NCBI GenBank assembly: GCA_031296935.1
Contig: JAVDPD010000002.1
Location: forward strand, 62,001-126,000
From: Cerasicoccus maritimus
Lineage (GTDB): Bacteria > Verrucomicrobiota > Verrucomicrobiia > Opitutales > Cerasicoccaceae
Length of the DNA: 64,000 nucleotides
Direction: 5' to 3'
How positions within the stretch are numbered: position 1 is the first letter of the stretch; each line of letters opens with the position of its first letter. The notes under the pieces were generated by a model. It did not search any database, had not been told where the DNA came from, and saw only the letters and a program-made list of their open reading frames with translations. A program made the position numbers and the translations under genes. Positions 62,081 through 64,000 of the stretch are shown piece after piece.

Positions 62081-63517
62081 TTAGGCGTCGAGGATGACGC
62101 CTTCCTTGATTTCCGGCTTCGGGTCGAGGCTGTTCCAGCGCTCGATGAAGGCGGCTTCGCTATCGGCAAACTTCGGGGTGATCTCGAAGACGAAGGACGG
62201 CTGGCCCTTTTCGTCGACCGGGATGCCCGCGCCGGCGGCGTTGGCCCAAGCGGTAAACTCCGCAACTTGCGCTTCGCAGCAAGTCTGCGGGGAGTCGAGG
62301 CCTTCGGCGTTCTTGACCGGAGCGAAATCGCTTTCGCGGGAGGTCTCGATGATGACCGGATTTTTGGCAAAGGGCAGGGCGTCGAACACGAACATTTCAA
62401 ACTTCACGCCGTTAGGTGTCTCGGGCTTGAAGGGCTCGCCGTTGGCGTCAACGGTGGCGACCTTCTTGTCTGCGCGGTGGAAGGGCAGGGCGGCGTCAGG
62501 GTTGTCCCCGCCCATGCCTTCGACGAAGGCGCGGTCGAGCACGTGAATCGCGATGGAGCCGGCGATGTAGCGGAGCTCGCCATTGTCGTTAGTTTGGTCG
62601 GTGAGCTCGTCGGGCATGTCGCTGTATTCGACGACGACGGTGCGGCCGCGCTGGGTGCAGAAGTGGCCGACTTTTTCCTTGGAGTAAGCCTTGGGCAGCA
62701 TCTTGGAAGACATCTCGCTGCCGGCGTCGATGTGGAAGCCGATCAGGGCCGGGTCGAGGAACTTCACGAGCGGATTATCCACCTGGAAGTAGGAAATGAT
62801 GTCGATGCCGGCTTCCTTCATCTTGGTGGTGGCGCCGCTGCGGACGAGCGCGCGGAGGGAGCCGCCGTGGCCGTCCGGGCTCATGGCGATCTCACCCTTG
62901 TCGGCGAGGATGATTTTGCCTTCGAGGTCGACGGCGGGCATCAGGCCCTGCTTGAAGAAATGCACGGTGTCGGCGCCGAGGCCGAAGAAGTCGTTTTCCT
63001 TAAAGAAGGCTTCGGTGGCTTCGTGGTTGAGGTTGCTGGTCATCAAGAACCACGGGATCGACGCGCCGTAGCGGATGCGGGCAGCGAGCACCTTTTCGGC
63101 AAAGACCTGGAACAGCGTCGCCTTGCGGATCGGGCTTACCGGGTAGGTGCCCTTGGGGCCATCGTAGCCGAGGCGGGTGCCCTGGCCGCCAGCCACGGTA
63201 AACGCGGCCACGCGGCCAGCCTTGAGCGCTTCCTCGCCCTTGGCGCTGGCGGCTTGCCACTGCGCGGGATCACCACCGCTCTTTGGCAGCGGGATGAACG
63301 GCGCGGGCGCGAGATCCGTCAAGTCCACGCCATGATGGCCTTGGCCGAGCACGAGTGTGTTGCTCAGGCGGTCGATTTCGGAGAGGTCGATGAGCGATGC
63401 TTGCTCGATCAGGGCGTCCTTGGCGGAGTCATCCAATTGATCCCAGAAACGGAACACCTGGCCTTGGCCAGCCTGTTGGAATGAGTCGATTAGGGTGTCG
63501 GCGGAAGCGGATTTCAT
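62081..63517 (-). CDS. UDP-sugar pyrophosphorylase, eukaryote-like UAP1/UDPGP type
   Basis: A 478-residue nucleotidyltransferase with VAGGQGTRLGYDGPKGTYPV (nucleotide-binding loop), FFKQGLMPAVDLEGKIIL, SPDGHGGSLRAL and FQVDNPLVKFLDPALIGFHI. The pattern is that of the UAP1/UDPGP family best known from eukaryotic UDP-N-acetylglucosamine pyrophosphorylase, not bacterial GlmU or GalU. It forms a UDP-sugar from UTP and a sugar 1-phosphate. The sugar, GlcNAc or glucose, is not decided. The ATG at 63517 gives the conserved N-terminus. Confidence 0.9.
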   Translation of the reverse strand: MKSASADTLIDSFQQAGQGQVFRFWDQLDDSAKDALIEQASLIDLSEIDRLSNTLVLGQGHHGVDLTDLAPAPFIPLPKSGGDPAQWQAASAKGEEALKAGRVAAFTVAGGQGTRLGYDGPKGTYPVSPIRKATLFQVFAEKVLAARIRYGASIPWFLMTSNLNHEATEAFFKENDFFGLGADTVHFFKQGLMPAVDLEGKIILADKGEIAMSPDGHGGSLRALVRSGATTKMKEAGIDIISYFQVDNPLVKFLDPALIGFHIDAGSEMSSKMLPKAYSKEKVGHFCTQRGRTVVVEYSDMPDELTDQTNDNGELRYIAGSIAIHVLDRAFVEGMGGDNPDAALPFHRADKKVATVDANGEPFKPETPNGVKFEMFVFDALPFAKNPVIIETSRESDFAPVKNAEGLDSPQTCCEAQVAEFTAWANAAGAGIPVDEKGQPSFVFEITPKFADSEAAFIERWNSLDPKPEIKEGVILDA

Positions 63518-63575
63518 AGCCTGCAAAGCTATAACCCTGCTTGCAGACAGGGCAAGAGTAAGGTCGCCCGTTTTC

Positions 63576-63602
63576 GTCGCAAAAAGTTGTCGTTTTTGCG
63601 AC
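63576..63602 (-). promoter_or_regulatory. Hairpin in the leader of the UDP-sugar pyrophosphorylase gene
   Basis: GTCGCAAAAA (63576-63585) and TTTTTGCGAC (63593-63602) are perfect complements with a 7-nt loop, 59 bp before the start. The word TTTTTGCGACA resembles the units of the tandem array at 63891-64000. Confidence 0.55.
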
Positions 63603-63698
63603 ATTTTTGAACTCTATGATACGTTAACTGGATCTTAGGACTACTTCGTTAAATTCATTTAGAACCGCCTCAGGAAGGTTCATGAGGTGGAAATGGCC

Positions 63699-63867
63699 GC
63701 AAAAAGGCTCAAAAAACACAAAGTGGTCTTCGCCGGAGAGCGTCTTCGAGGTCAAAATATCATTTCTTCATCTCGACGAAACTAGTTTCGCCTCGATTCA
63801 GAAGCCGGAATTTTGCCTCTCGAATACATCTCGCCGATTCGATCAGACTTTTTAGACGCCCTCTTAG
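63699..63867 (+). mobile_element. Foldback MITE, copy 3 (left end degenerate)
   Basis: From 63721 on it matches copy 2 almost base for base to the right terminal repeat ending CGCCCTCTTAG at 63867. The left terminal repeat is unrecognisable or decayed. The central CGAAACTAGTTTCG is now a perfect palindrome. Confidence 0.82.
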
Positions 63868-63890
63868 AAATGCCTCGCCGAAAAACCTTC

Positions 63891-64000
63891 GGTGTTTTTT
63901 GGCAAAAAACACTGGGGCAAACTGGCAATATCCACTGGTGTTTTTCGACAGAATGCCCCGGTGTTTTGCGACACAACCAACCAGTGTTTTCCGTCGCAAT
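63891..64000. repeat. 23-bp tandem repeat array (runs off window edge)
   Basis: Five units begin at 63891, 63914, 63937, 63960 and 63983, each 23 bp. Units 1, 3, 4 and 5 share (G/A)GTGTTTT followed by a GACA- or GTCGCA-like word. Unit 2 is diverged. No spacers are present, so it is not a CRISPR array. Confidence 0.7.

Noticed and set aside
63891..64000. CRISPR array
   Set aside because: Units of 23 bp are directly tandem with no unique spacers and are too diverged.
1..64000. tRNA or rRNA genes, riboswitches, exosortase
   Set aside because: None recognised by eye. A covariance-model scan would be needed to exclude small RNAs.

Overview
The window looks like a piece of a Verrucomicrobiota chromosome, probably from the Opitutae/Puniceicoccales side (inference). 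The evidence is three secreted proteins ending in the PEP-CTERM signature PEPSTYA followed by a hydrophobic helix and arginines, a pseudopilin with a C-terminal H-x9-DG motif, and many glycan-active enzymes. Coding DNA is moderately GC-rich. No rRNA, tRNA, CRISPR array or prophage was recognised. Gene order is mostly short operons on both strands.

Layout. 0-8 kb: gene fragment, MscS channel, PAS-SpoIIE phosphatase, pseudopilin, beta-helix protein, secreted esterase and LacI regulator, PEP-CTERM protein. 8-15 kb: two GH57 enzymes, the second coupled to a gluconokinase-like kinase, a second PEP-CTERM protein, a lipoprotein, CutA. 15-19 kb: a peroxide-defence unit (thioredoxin reductase, 2-Cys peroxiredoxin, divergent OxyR) with a readable tandem OxyR operator, then rpe. 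19-25 kb: a large MscS channel, a DUF445 protein, a ligase-associated exonuclease and its ATP-dependent DNA ligase. 25-32 kb: GT4 glycosyltransferase, four-helix-bundle cassette, GH13 phosphorylase-like enzyme, two HAD proteins, a membrane-anchored LolA-like protein. 32-38 kb: topoisomerase III, a GxxExxY cassette, a class V aminotransferase, a third PEP-CTERM protein, a frameshifted gene. 38-46 kb: pyruvate carboxylase, a repeat-rich gene-poor stretch, an acyltransferase, metF. 46-56 kb: a peptide-ABC permease, amidase, SMUG1-type glycosylase, rplI-rplS-trmD and rpsP, a DUF985 cupin, pdxH, kup, an SMP-30 protein. 56-64 kb: Fur-family regulator, a TauE/SafE-like membrane protein, a DeoR regulator with rhamnulokinase, a second LolA-like protein, NUDIX, a UDP-sugar pyrophosphorylase.

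Functional themes. Two MscS channels, Kup and a GT4/GH13_18 pair fit osmotic adaptation in a marine or variable habitat. OxyR, peroxiredoxin and TrxB form one peroxide response. GH57, GH13, esterase, LacI and rhamnose genes fit a glycan-degrading lifestyle.

The most unusual content is non-coding. (1) Three small-ORF cassettes (four-helix bundle at 26.7 kb, GxxExxY at 34.5 kb, an interrupted unknown ORF at 50.7 kb) are each bracketed by purine-rich inverted repeats. The arms are themselves short tandem repeats, and each ORF points the same way as its neighbours. (2) Nine copies of a multi-hairpin element occur, eight of them abutting a stop codon in the gene's own orientation, with compensatory base changes in the stems. 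(3) A foldback MITE of about 169 bp is present in three copies. (4) A 23-bp tandem array runs off the right edge.
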